Positions 14,502 to 29,100 of a stretch of 64,000 nt of DNA are shown here, piece by piece (the stretch's first letter is position 1; the number at the start of each line of letters is the position of its first letter). A model generated the notes under the pieces. The model worked only from the letters and a program-made list of their open reading frames with translations, was not told the origin of the DNA and made no database searches. A program made the translations under genes and the position numbers. Source of the stretch: Colletotrichum lupini. Its lineage: Eukaryota; Ascomycota; Sordariomycetes; Glomerellales; Glomerellaceae. The stretch spans positions 3,100,001 through 3,164,000 of the forward strand of contig NC_064672.1 in the NCBI RefSeq assembly GCF_023278565.1, read 5' to 3'.

Positions 14502-14503
14502 TA

Positions 14504-16936
14504 CTAGTGTATTGGAACGGGTTGACGGGTGCGTGTACGTACGTGGTTAATGGGCACCTATGGGGGGAGGGGACAAGGAAAAAAATGGGAAAGTAGGGAA
14601 CGTGTCCTCGAGTCCTTGGGGAAGCGAAGGCGAGTTTGCCTCCACATCTCTCTCCATTTCCCGGTTTCCAGACCGCACAAACGAGGACTGTGGATAGGAG
14701 GAACAGGACAAACCAGGCCAGGCCAGACCAGACCCAGGTGGATGGAGGGTGTATGGCCCATATCTTTCTTCCATCCCACCTTTGAACCTCAACACGGGCC
14801 TGATCTCGGATCATACTCACGCTCGCGGCTCACGTCTATAATGCCTCACTTTTTTGGGACCGTTGACGGCTGATTCGGGCTTTCAGCCCATGTCTCTCGA
14901 GGCTCGGTCTCACTAAACCTCCCTACGTACGAGTGGTACGGTCATGATCATATGGCTCAGTGCCTTTGCGTCGCGAGAAAGCAAGAAAAAACCCCACCCG
15001 TCTCTTATGATGTCGTCTGCGAAGCCAATTACAGGCAACCCACACTCTCAACTCTGTAACCCGCCGTGGGTCGCAGGAACTTACCCAGGCCCCGGTGCCG
15101 CTATTGGAGACACTCGGAGACTGAAATCAGTGGTATGCGGTATGTGTATCCGGATGGCCTGTCTTTTAAACGGTGCGCGATGGTGGACAAGCTTCTGGCA
15201 GCTCCACTGTGGTGGCTGTAACATTGGCATCCGTCGTCCTCTCGAGCAAGAGTCTCAGCTTTCAAGTGAGTCGAGAGTCTCCCCCTGTATTACTGTGTAA
15301 GGCTAGTGGTGAGCATACGGCCGCCGCGGCTTTCTTCTTTCTCCCGCTCCCACATGAAATCATGAAATGCCCAGACTTCCAGAGTCCAGAGGTTGGGGGT
15401 TCATATGAGCAAGGGGGGCAATGGAAAGGAAGCAAGCAAGGCAAGGCAGGCAAGCGTGTGGCGAGCCAGCACGAGGGCCCGGCCTGGGGTTGCGGTTCGC
15501 TGCCGTCCGCGCCGCCCGTCGACGTTCCCGTTCCAGTTTTGCTGTGCAGGCCAGGGCCTAGACCCCTGTGAGATGGAGAAGGAGAAGGAGAAGGAGACTG
15601 AGGTGGTCTGTCTGGCTCATGACGGACGAGGGAGCGAACTTGAGCCTGGGTGCGGGCTGTCATCTGCGGATAGACAGAGTGCGGCACGGGTAGTGAGAGG
15701 CCTGAGTCTGTTCCGTGGATGAGATAATGGGCAAATGCTAGCATGGTCATTCGGCGGCGGTTGCCACGAGGCAAGGAGAGTTTCTGTCAAATAAGACCTT
15801 GTCTCAAATTGTCGGGACAAGATGCGCCGGGACGTAGGAAACGATTTTGTTATACATAAAGACGGGATGCACACGCGCTTGGCCGCTTGCTTTACTTGAG
15901 AGCCTCGTTTGGTGACAGCGAGGCATATGGTGGCTGCAGATAAAGTAGCTTCGACGCCAGCCGCCAATTAGGTAGGTATAGCAAGCAGTAAATCTGACGT
16001 ACGGTGTACCGGGGTGTCTCCACCATCTTAACCACACCTCGTCGAGACTCGACACTGGCGATTCAATTGGTGCTGGAGATCTATAGCGATAGCAGTATCT
16101 TGAAGAGAGAATCCCATTGGCAAAGTAGAAGAAGTGTACCCTTCAAACGGCAGCACTGGAGCGTGTGTGTTCTCTGCGGCAGTCGTGGTGTCGATGTTGC
16201 GATTATCTCAAAATGTGGGGGCGTGTCTAGGTACCTAGGTAGAAGAGCGCGGCGTGCCTTCCATGAGATGGTGGACGGAGCATCTTGGAACATGACACTA
16301 AGGCCCAGGTAAGGTACCTTAGGTATGTACATAGCAGGCACGGTACGTACCCTTTGGCACTTGGCACCCACCCATGAAAGACACCAATGTGAGCTTCATG
16401 TCCTTGACCAGGGGGCCCCGCCAAACCCCTTGTCCCAAATAATAATTTGGCCCCTCCATCACAGTTGCGGTGCGGGAAGGAAGCAGGAAGTAACAGCGCA
16501 GCAGCAGCAAGTGGCAGCAGAAGCAGCACCACCACCACCATCTTCCGTCCCCTCGGCCAGCAAGAACCACCAGTCAGTCAGGCATCTCATTACCTACCTC
16601 CCTCAGTCAGGAAGCAGGTACACACACCTCGCCTCCCAGTCGAGTTCGGTACCTGGGCAGTCTAGTCCTGGTGTGTGTCCCCTTTTTCTCTGGAACCGCT
16701 CGAAACCAAAAACCCATATCTACAGCAACGACCACGGCTACCACCTCCCGCGCGACTTTTCTTTCCTCCTCCTTCCTTTCTTCGCTGCCAATCCTCAACT
16801 TCGCTTTCTCTTCCCCCTCGGTGCATCACTTGCTCCTTGATCTTGCAATTCTCCTCTTGTTGCCAGATCTTCCTCCACAAGAGCCGCTCTCTTTCTGTTG
16901 CTGCTTCCCCAACACCTTCTACACACATCCCCCACC
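14504..16936. other. Intergenic region upstream of UDP-galactopyranose mutase
   Basis: No gene is seen. Pyrimidine-rich tracts at about 16520-16930 look like the promoter and leader of the mutase gene. CTAGGTACCTAGGTAG at 16227-16242 and a related GGTAAGGTACCTTAGGTA cluster near 16308-16326 are dispersed intergenic motifs. Confidence 0.5.
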
Positions 16937-18879
<1,943 letters not shown>

Positions 18880-21800
18880 GCCTACCGTATGGTGGCGGAA
18901 GCTGTTAGAAAAGGAGGCAAAGAATTGCATTGATTTTTCAAGTTTCGTTGCTATAAAGCAATAGAAAGAAGCATGACCATGACCAATGGAAGGAGGCAAG
19001 CTCAGGAAAAAGGGAGCTGCTTTTGGCTAAGCATAAAGAGAATACCTGGGAGTTTTTACGATGTTGAATTGGGGCGGGGGAGGGAATATCATCCGGTGCG
19101 CCATACCCACGATGTTGATGTTGAAAGTCGTGCGCAGCTGTAGGCGTGGGGGGCCAGCTTGCCCTCGAAAAGGAATACCTACATAGAGTATAGATGTTTG
19201 GCTTCTACAATCTCACACCATTCGAGCATTTGTTTGTTCCACTCTGATATCGTCTTGTCGTCTCCCGTGTGGCCTCGGCGTCGGAGGTGCGTCCGGATAG
19301 CTGCGACCCTTGCATATGAAGCTGTAGTGTGACTGATGCGTAATGGGCATGCCAACGGAAACGGTCCGCCATCCGGTCGAACTAGCGTCTATCTGACAAA
19401 AAGTCACGATCCAGTGAGCCGTTGAGTTTGGCACCCTTGTCTCTGGCGTCTGACATGTCCTTGTTTGCTTGTTTTCTCGTTTCCCCCATTCTACTTAGTC
19501 AGCGTATTTCAAGCCTACGAGGCTCAAGTCATCAGAAGCAAGGAATCGAGGCTACCCATCACAAAATTCGGATGAGTTGATACGAGATTCTGCATCTTCG
19601 TCGTCTCCGTAAGTGCGACGCTGATTCTTGATATTTAGCTATGGAGTTCAGAGGAAACTGGTTCAGGGACCTATAGTCCTAGGCCAATATTGCACGGGTA
19701 ACAGGGAATCGGTAGGCAACTCGGTCGTTGCGAGTGCTTTATTCTTAGTAATATCCCCAGACCCCGCGGGTAAATGGATTTGGGTTATTATCAGACGGAA
19801 ATCGTGAAGAAAGTGGCGAAGTGGTTTATTGCAGCCAAGCGGGTATACACCAGTTTACTGATTTCGTCTTCTTCTTTCCTCGCACTCTTTTCTACGACGC
19901 TAAAGAAGCGACGCAGTCAAAACACAAAAGAAAAAAAAAAACTCAGGGTCCGAGTGAGGTGGGTAGCATCGTAGCACAGACTAGTTTGGCAGTGCGCCAA
20001 TGACATCATTTTTTTTGTCTTTTGGCTTTAACTTGTTCGCCCTAAACTCTGAGGATTTTATGCCACGACTCAGGTATCTACAAGAAATCTTGAAAAAAAA
20101 AAGATGTTATGGATAGCTTCGATGATTCGATGCTAGTCTCGCCACTAAGTTTCTTGCTCACCGTCCCGCCAAAGACACCTTCGAGAATTTCCCTGAGAGC
20201 TGAAAATTTGGTACTAGAAGACTTGGAGGAGCAGGGGTTTGGGTATGTGAATGAGTCGCGACGGCTCCGTCAGTTCCACGGCGGCGGTGGGGGGGGGGGC
20301 ATTTTATCTTATTTCCTTGGTGAAAGAGACGGCGTGGTTTCTACCCTGGTATTAAGAAACGGCTGGATGTTTGGTTCATATTGAGCGCTGGACCCTTTGA
20401 TTGACTACCCTTACAGTAGGCGGACGTTGGAACCAGTGCTACATAACCTACCACAGAAGATGGGTAAACATGTCTACCTATGCTCTAACAATGACATGGT
20501 CAACTTCAGCCTTCGAGCCTTCAAGACTTTGGGCCAGCTGTTAGAATGGAAACGTTCAGCTCCGGCGAATGACCGGGCGTGCGGAAAAGATCAGCAAAGA
20601 AGAAGGCCTAGGTGTTGAGACGGGACAGTCAAGGAATCAGCGGTCAACGGTGCTCATTGCAAGGAAAAACAGGACGGGACCCGGGAGGTGGATGGGGGGA
20701 GGGAAAGCCGGTGGTGCTAAACTGATAGGTTCCATCATGGCGCGACGGACCTAGCGAGACGGAGAAAGGGCGACGGGTGGAAAGCGGCGGAAACGGACAA
20801 AAAAAAAGCAGGGAACAAAGGCTCCGGCAGTTCAGTGTGAGGGTGTGTGGCCAGATCTATCCGTAGATTTGAGAACAGACTGAAGGTTGTCTGTACCTCC
20901 ATATCTCCCGTCATCTTTCGAGGTTCTGGCGAAAAGGCCGTCGGGAGCTTGGTGGGTGAAAGATGTGAGGCTCGTAGGAGTTTGGAGAGTTGAATAGCAT
21001 GAGGCACCGCCTGTCGATTGACTGGTGGGCATGGATGGGCATTGAGGGTTTGAGCACAAGATGCTCTGTGTCACCCCAGTTAGCCCTGTTCATCGCTGTG
21101 AATGTGGACGGCTGAGAGCTCCGATGATCGACATTTTGTATCTGCGAGCTCGGCCAAACAGACGGTCGAGAAGGTGAGAACGTAGCGACGATTGTTTTTT
21201 GTTCCTGCCAATCATTGCCTGTGGTGGATGTTTACCCCTTTCTAGTACTGGATTTTGCATGCCTAATGCTTCGAGCTACCTCTGCCTGCCGGGTACACCA
21301 TTCATGATTCCATTCGCGTTTATCTGGCGCTGACTGGAGACTGTTTGCCGTTGGAGCACCGGGAGATAGGAGCGAGCGATGATGGGCTGGGAATGCTTTC
21401 TGCTCAAGGGCCTAGAGCCCCCAAATAAGTGGATAGCTTCTCTCTTCCTCCACTGCTGTGACCAGGGGTTAGATTGGCATGCATCTTCCTTCTCCTCGTC
21501 TTGGTGATCTGTTTTGTTCATCTCTCCGAATTTCAGCGCAGGCATATCCGTTGCGGAGCCTTTTTCACAAGAGCACCAAATTCCTTGTTTGAGACTGCCT
21601 TACTGTGTGTTCGTACAGAGGAAAGGAGAAGGGGAACAAGGAGCCGCCTGAGGGGAACGAGAGGAACGAGACAAGGAAAGAACGCCGAGATGTCACTGGC
21701 GTGGGTCCTGTTTTTGTTTAACAGAGACACCAACGTTTGCATGTTTGACGAGGGGAGTTTGGGGAGGCGTTTGATACCTTCCATACTGGATTGGATGGCG

Positions 21801-23046
21801 GCCCCATTCCCTATTTGGCCTCTGACTTATTACGGCACATGCGTGTGTCGGTCTTGAAGTTGTCTGTTTTCTCCGGGTCCCTAACATACAAGCAACATGG
21901 GGTGCTCTGTATGCAAGTGCGACTGCTACTGCTACTTCCGGGTGTATGTAAGGTATTCTCTGCTTTCTTGGAACAATTCCGAGAGACAACTGAAAGGTTG
22001 CAGTGCCCGGAGTTGGCCTGGTTAGGTTCAAGTTTTCCAGGGCAGGTGGAGGCTTCCATTTCCCTTGAAAGCTGGAGAGATACGTCCCATTGCGAATGGA
22101 TACCTTACTGAGGATGCCTTAGCACTCACGTACCTAGGTAGGTAGGTAGTAAGGTAAGGTAAGTATGTACTCCGTAACAGCTAAGGTGGAAGAGAACTTG
22201 GTGCTTGGGAAGGCGTGGGCTTGGTCCCTGGCGCTTGGAAGGTGCCCTTTGCTCCTCTTAAAAATCATTACGTACTCCACTCCTTAAGGGTGCTGCTGCT
22301 TCAGAACTCCAGCCTGCCCTTGCCCGCGCCTGTCCAGTGCCGCACCTTAAGCAACCTCCGGCTGCCCTGTCGCCGGATGCCACCATCGCTCAACGTCCCT
22401 GTGCAGCGTGCATCCTGCCCCATCTCGATCCTAAGTGGTCAGCAAGACGGCCAAGCAAAGGTCCAGTTCTGTTCGAGGTCCCAGGTGTGAAAGCGAGAGG
22501 TTCAAACGGCACCGTCAACGTCTGGTTATTCCTCCTCCGACAGCTGCCCACTCGCTCACCCGTCCGTCGCCCGACGACGCCCTCTAAACCCCTAGTCATT
22601 CTTCGTCTTCCTCAGTTCACAGACTGCTGAAGATTGCTGTTGCTGCTGCCTTTTCGCCGTATCCATAGCGAGGCCGACCACCCCTCGTCCACCTGATCCG
22701 ATTGCGCGCGTGCATACCCATACCCGGCCGATGCAAGAGACCTCTCGCATGCACAGAAACATCAACACCATCCGCACTGTAATCCTCCGGTTTACCCAAC
22801 CCCCGTCGTACAAGTTGCGCCTCGAGCTTCTCATAGAAATATGACATGGACGGTAGTCTCTAGCTGATATTCACGACCCCATCTACGTCAACTTTGACTC
22901 TCGCGACGACATCATCGCCGACTGCGAAACAAAGGCCGACGCCGATACTCAAGGAACTGAGCGCCCCTCCAAAATCCCACTCATCCCCACCATCGACAAG
23001 TGCACTTGGCCTCCAAGCTCCGGCTTGCGCCTAATGACCGGCCTCG
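18880..23046. other. Intergenic region between mutase and histidine kinase
   Basis: About 4.2 kb with only short, unrecognised frames. It contains a G-run near 20288-20299, a GGTA-rich cluster at 22131-22165 and a TACTCCGTA site at 22168-22176. The last 400 bp are the probable leader of the histidine kinase gene, with a short upstream frame at 22841-22867. Confidence 0.5.
22841..22867 (+). promoter_or_regulatory. Candidate uORF 1 of the histidine kinase
   Basis: An eight-codon frame (ATGACATGGACG.. to TGA) 180 bp before the main ATG. It matters only if the transcript starts upstream of it, which cannot be seen here. Confidence 0.25.
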
Positions 23047-23108
23047 ATGATGGACGGCACTGCCATCGTGTCGGACGACCACTTCGACCCTCCCTCGCGC
23101 CTTTTTGA
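23034..23108 (+). promoter_or_regulatory. Candidate uORF 2 overlapping the histidine kinase start
   Basis: A 24-codon frame that starts 13 bp before the main ATG and ends 59 bp after it, in a different phase. It lies so close to the start that any leader should include it, so ribosomes must skip it to reach the kinase frame. Confidence 0.4.
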
Positions 23109-26100
23109 GCGCCTTCGCCAGATCGCCGGCTTTACCTGGGACGAGTCCCGGCTTCCCTTCCATACATCTTACGACATCTGGTGAGTCCCGCCCCCACACC
23201 ATTGCCTTCCAGTGTTGCCCGCCGAGCACCAAAGAACAATCTCTGTCGCTTTCTCTCTACCTCTTCTCAAGTGTTGCAATGGCTAACCTGCGCGGACAGG
23301 CACGTTTGCGGTACCAGATTTGTATCTCCATACCAGCCCTCCTCCTCTTCATCCTTACCCGCCTCGAGTCCCGGTTCGATCGCGAGACTACAGTCCGGTC
23401 GACCGTCGCCCTCCGAACATACGAGTTCCTCCAGCCTTCACTCGGGCCTACCCAGCGATGCGAGCAGCGACTTCTCGGCTACCTCGCCGCCCGCAGTCCC
23501 CGCCGGCGCTGCAGAGATATCATACGTAGAAGAGCCAGTGGTGGCTCGCGTCTCCTACCATGTGCTCCGCGAGGAGAGGGCCTTCCATATCGCTAAGAAC
23601 CTATTTGCCACGGCCGACCCTCAAGGACTGCACATTGTCAAGCCGCTCGACCTCATCCGACTCGCTCCTCACCCCGGCGATCGGGGTTCTATTGTGGTCG
23701 CAATCTATCAGCATCCCGGCCAGAACTACCTCTTTGATCTGATGGACATGGGACCGGCATTCTACAAGGCCAGGAAGGTTGACGACCGGTACGAGGCGTA
23801 TCGCAAACAGAATTTGCGCTTGAAGCCTCCGATAGACCTACAATACTTCCTCGACTTTGCCATTGGCGCTAGTCAGTGCCTGGAAATCCTCCACTATGGG
23901 CAGGTGATTACGCATGGAGAGATCAGGCCGGACGCCTTCCACTTCAATATCGAGACAAACTCGGTCAAGCTCATCAACTTTGGCACGGGGACGAGATCCT
24001 TCGAGGGCGGCTTGTCAAGCACCTCATGGTCGAGCCTATCAAAAGAATTGGGCGCCAAGAACAAGCTCCTCTATATTAGCCCGGAGCAGACAGGTCGTAT
24101 GCCGGCAGAACCTGATAGTCGGACTGACATCTACTCTCTTGGAGTCGTGTTCTGGACGTTACTCACACAGCAGCCGGTATTTGATGGCGAGACGCCCCTC
24201 GATATTGTGCAAGGCGTTCTAGGGCGGAGAATCCCCAATGTATCGCAAGTTCGGCTCGATATACCCGACGTTATCAGACGCATCATACAGAAGTGCACGG
24301 CCAAGTCCGTCGCTGATCGATATCATTCGGCTAGTGGTTTGAAGCATGACCTTCTCAAGGTGCAGCAATTCTTGACCGACGGCGACTGGTTGGCGCTTAA
24401 GGAGTGGAAGATTGGCGAAAAAGACATCTCGTCCTTCTTCATCCTACCCAGTATGATGATCGGCCGGCAAAAAGAAAGAGCAGAAGTTATCAGAGTCATT
24501 GAGCGGGTCGCCAAGAGCCATTCGATGAATCAAAAGTCTACAACAAACAACCGCTTCTCTGATGGTTCGCAGCTCTCGGTTGAGCTCCCTGACTGCGGGG
24601 ACCTGTCGAGCGAGGGCGCAAGCTCGGCAGAAGGCACAACACGTCGCAGCGGATCCTTCACGCATACTACGTCCTCTGATCCTAGGCAGTCAAAGGCTAG
24701 TTTTGTTCCGTCCGTCCTATCCGATACTCAGACGATATCGGGCGACACCATCGCCTCGTCTAATTCCGGTCCGTTTGCGAGAATGACCAGGCCGTGGGAG
24801 AGGCAATGGGAAAGACACCAATCAGTCTCGATCGAAACTCGGAGCCTTATTGATGGTGTAGGTACGCCAACAGACAGCAACCGACTGAGTGCAGTGGAAT
24901 CATCGTCCTCGAGTTTGTCACGTCAGCTCGGATCGGCAAAGTTCCGTAGGCGCGGACACTGCGAGATCGTTCTCGTCGAAGGAGCCGGGGGCTTGGGCAA
25001 GAGCTGCCTCTACCAGTCGACACTCGCTGAAGCCAGGAGGAGGGGATACTGTGCCACGGCAAAATTTGATACCGCGCGCCGAACTGCATTTGGACCACTG
25101 CTTAAGCTGCTGTCGTCACTCTTCAAACAGGTATTCGGCGAGCGAAACACGGATACACCCTTTCACCAGGCGCTAAAGCAATACGTTCGTCCGGTGTGGC
25201 CAATGCTGCACAAAGTTCTTGGGCTACCAGACTTCCTCATAGGCGCGCTTGACAGCTCCGTTCCTCGATCAGTGTCCATCACTCAAAGCATAACTCAAAG
25301 TCGGTCCATCAGGGCAGGGTTCAAGAGGCGTGGCTCGTCGCCGGGAAGCTCGCCGGGCCGCTTGAACAAGCCTACGGTCATCTCTTCACAAGCGTCCCAG
25401 GACTTTCTGCGAGCTGGTGGAGCAACCAAAACCATGCGGTTGATGAACACCTTCCTCGACGTGCTTCGCATGTTCACATCCCACAAGTTCATATGTTTTG
25501 TGCTGGATGACCTTCACTTTGCAGATGATGAGTCCATGGAATTGATTACACAGATCATTGGGGCACGGATGAAGATGGTCGTCATCATAACCTACCGCCC
25601 AGAGGAGCTGTCACCGGAACAAGTTCAATCTATCATCTCACCTCCCGAGTCCGAAGGCAAGTTTCTCGCACCGTCCAAAGCTGCCATCATATGCTGACCA
25701 GTTAGCAGAGTTTCCACGATCAGGCGGTCCCGTAGTGACCCGAATCAAACTGACTCCCCTCTGCGAGGATGACATCATCCAATATGTCGCGACGACGCTG
25801 TGCAGACCAAAGGAGGAGGTTCTTCCTCTGGCTTTGGTCATACAGTCCAAAACAGCAGGCAACCCATTCTATATGCGAGAGATGCTGAGCGCCTGTTACC
25901 GGAAGAAGTGTATATGGTACGACTACAGAGACAGCAACTGGCATTTCGATCTCGATAGACTCTTCGAGCACTTCAAAGGCGCAAGCGACTATGACATACT
26001 CGATACCGGGTTCATCACACGGAGATTGAGCGAGCTACCTCCTGCCTCTAGAGCGATACTTGCATGGGCTGCACTCCTCGGATCTTCCTTCTCATTCGAG

Positions 26101-29100
26101 CTCATTTGCAGACTTCTGAGTGGCGAGTTCCAGTACCAGGACAATGAAGAGGCATCGTGTCAAGGTCCAGGCAACGAACAATACCACGCGACGTACTCTC
26201 AGCAAGAAGCAATCAACGGACTGCAAGCCGCGGTTCAGGCTTATATCATCGTCCCGAGCGAGACAGACGATAGATTCCGCTTCGCCCACGACCGATTTAT
26301 TCAGGCGTCGGCAGCATTGAAGGAATGCAACGCGCGAAAGATGCATTTCGTTATTGCACAGACGCTTCTCAAGTACTATTCAGCTGATCCCAGAGCCAAG
26401 GACAACACCGCTGCGCACATCTGCGAGTCTGTCGACATTATCAAGAAGCGTGTCCCTAGACGCCAGACGTACCGTAAGCTACTGTACGAGTGCGCACAGT
26501 CGGCCGTGGAGAATTGTGCCCGCCCAACTGGCTCAAAACTTTACAGTACGGCAGTCGCTCTACTTCAGCCAGATCCATGGAACGACCAGCTTGAGGATGT
26601 CTCGTATGATGAGACGATGCAGCTGCATCTACGGGCTGCGGAATGCTATCTGTACATGAGCAATCATGCCGCAGCTAACTCCCTCCTAGATACAATTTTC
26701 CAGTGTGCACGAAGCCCTCTAGACAAGGCGCCAGCCTATGTCCTCCAGTCCAGAACCCTAGCGCAAGGTGGCAATGCCCGAGGCGCGCTGGCTGCACTGA
26801 AAGAATGTCTACAGGCACTTGACGTGCAATTCGATGACGAACCCACCTTTGAAAAATGCGACGATCAGTTCGAGAAGATGTCTGTGAGAATACAGACCAT
26901 GGACAAGAACGAGCTGATGAACCCGACACCATCAACAGACCCCAGCTTGCCGTCTATCGGTGCTGTGTTGGCAGAGACTGTCAGCGCTGCGTGGTGGAGC
27001 GACTACTTGCGATTCTACCACCTCTCCCTCGTCATGCTGGATCTACATCTCACTCACGGCGCTTTCCCTCAATCAGGCATGGCGTTTCTACATCTCGGTC
27101 TCGTCGCTCTGGCCAGATTCAACATGGTGAGCTTCGCAGTTGAGGTGGGCAACGTCTGTATTGAGCTACTTGACCGATACCGTGATCCCTTCTCGATGGC
27201 TAGAGGCTATATGCTGTACGCCAACTTCATCGGGCATGTTCAAATTCCGATCGCCGTGGCGTTGACGCACTTGGAGGGCTCAGTCGACTATGCGGCTGCA
27301 GCCGGTGATCGGATTTCCTCGATACTCAGCTTTGGGCTTGCGGCGCAGCTCAAGTTCTTTGCGAGCGAGAACTGTGCCGACCTCGAGGCTTTCTGCCAGT
27401 ATGGCTGTGAAGAGATCCCAAACTGGCACCAGGACACGCGGGGTGGCACTCTCCTGATCTCCATTCGGCAAGCTTGTCGGGCTTTGCAGGGCAAGACGCG
27501 GACAACCGATCCCTCCGAGGTCATGACTGATGATCATCACAATTCGGCCAACTACAAGTCATGGCTGAGAGCCAACACTCAAAACGGCAATCGATCGGTT
27601 CTTTGGTATGAGACTATTGAGATAGTTCCGCTCTTCATCTACGGCCATTACGATCGCGCGATTGAGGTCGGTGAGATGTGTTACGAGTCCATCCAGAACC
27701 TATGGTCGGCTCGTAACAGCAGGCTAGTCATCTTTTTCTACGGACTTGCTCTTGCAGGAAGGATGCTTCGGAGGCTCAACGACCCTCGCCTAGATCCCAG
27801 CAGTCTAGACGGTGAAACCGAGAGTATTCTACGCACGCTGCGCGAACTGACCAAGCGAATCAAGGAATGGGAGGTATACACCGAAGTGAACTACCTTTCA
27901 TGGTCCAGAATCTTAGAGGCCCAAGTCGCGGAATTGAACGGCGATTATGGGGGCGCGGTCAAGCTCTACGAGGAGGCTCTGGATAACGCCGAGGAACATA
28001 ATTACATTTTCGAAGCGGCACTGGGCAACACACTGATGGCCGGCACGCTCGTCAGACGCAAGGCTCGACGGCTAGCCCGCTCTGCCTTTAGGGATGCCAT
28101 TGCGTTCTACCGTCAGTTCGGCGCCGTGGCCGTGGCTGAGCGCCTGGAGGAAGAACATGCCGTCCTTCTTCACAGCCCGACAAGAAACCCCAGAGCGATA
28201 GACGCTGCGGTTCAGACCGACTTCGCCGGAGACAGCGGCACTGTTGACTACCGCGCTGTGGATGGCGAAGAAGGGCCAGAAGGAATGCAGCAGTCTAACC
28301 ACACTGCAATCGCCGATATAAAGGGCGATCGGATTGGTGCGTGGCGTGGCTCAATGCACGAGCACAATGAACCTGGGGCAGGTCTGCCAGCACTCGATAT
28401 GATCGATTTGCACGCGATTCTGCTCTCATCCCAGGTCATTTCCGGCGTTCTTCGGGTCGACGAGCTCCTCAAGACTATGTGCGATGTCATTCTGCAGACT
28501 TGCGGAGGCTCTGCTACACTAGCCGCCATTGTGGTACAAGATTCGGATGAGTCTGGGTGGTCTCTCGCAGCCAGCGGTGATCCGGAACGGGGAGCGTCAG
28601 CTCATATCCCCGGTCTTCCACTTGCTGGTACCTCACTCGTTGCTGAGAACGTTATTCTCTACTGCACGCGGTTCCGAGAGGCTGTCTTCATTCCCGACAT
28701 CATCAGTGACGAGCGTTTTGGTAACGTGAGCGAGGCTTGGCTACAACGGAATGTCCTTAGCAAGGCCATCATTGCGATTCCCATCTGTCACGGCTCAAAA
28801 CCGCTGCTCGGAGTTCTCTATCTCGAGGGCGAGCCGGGGTCTTTCACCGATCGTAATGTGTCCGTCCTCCAGCTGCTAGTCAACCAGATTGGCATCAGTT
28901 ACTCAAATGCCCTAGCCATGAAGGCCGTAGAGAAAGTCTCGGCAGAGAATGTCTCCATGGTTGCGCTGCAGAAGCGCGCCCTTGCAAAGGCACTGGAAGC
29001 AGAGACAAAAGCCAAGCACGCTGAAGCTGAAGCCAAGCGTAACGTCAAGCTCGCCGAAGAGGCCGCCAAGGCCAAGTCGATATTTCTTGCCAACGTTTCG

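Larger units (their letters stand above)
13706..14503. mobile_element. TA-flanked terminal-inverted-repeat DNA transposon remnant, RIP-like
   Basis: The element spans 13708-14501 and is flanked on each side by TA, the target duplication of the Tc1/mariner-pogo superfamily. It has long terminal inverted repeats beginning AGACTCCACCCCACACGACG. The roughly 650-bp interior is about 90% A+T in the lines I counted and has no surviving frame. This is the signature of RIP (C-to-T, G-to-A) in ascomycetes. The long GC-rich inverted repeats with TA duplications resemble Fot1/pogo-type fungal elements, but no transposase remains to confirm a family. At under 0.8 kb it is either an internally deleted or non-autonomous copy. 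There is no gene close on either side. Confidence 0.72.
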
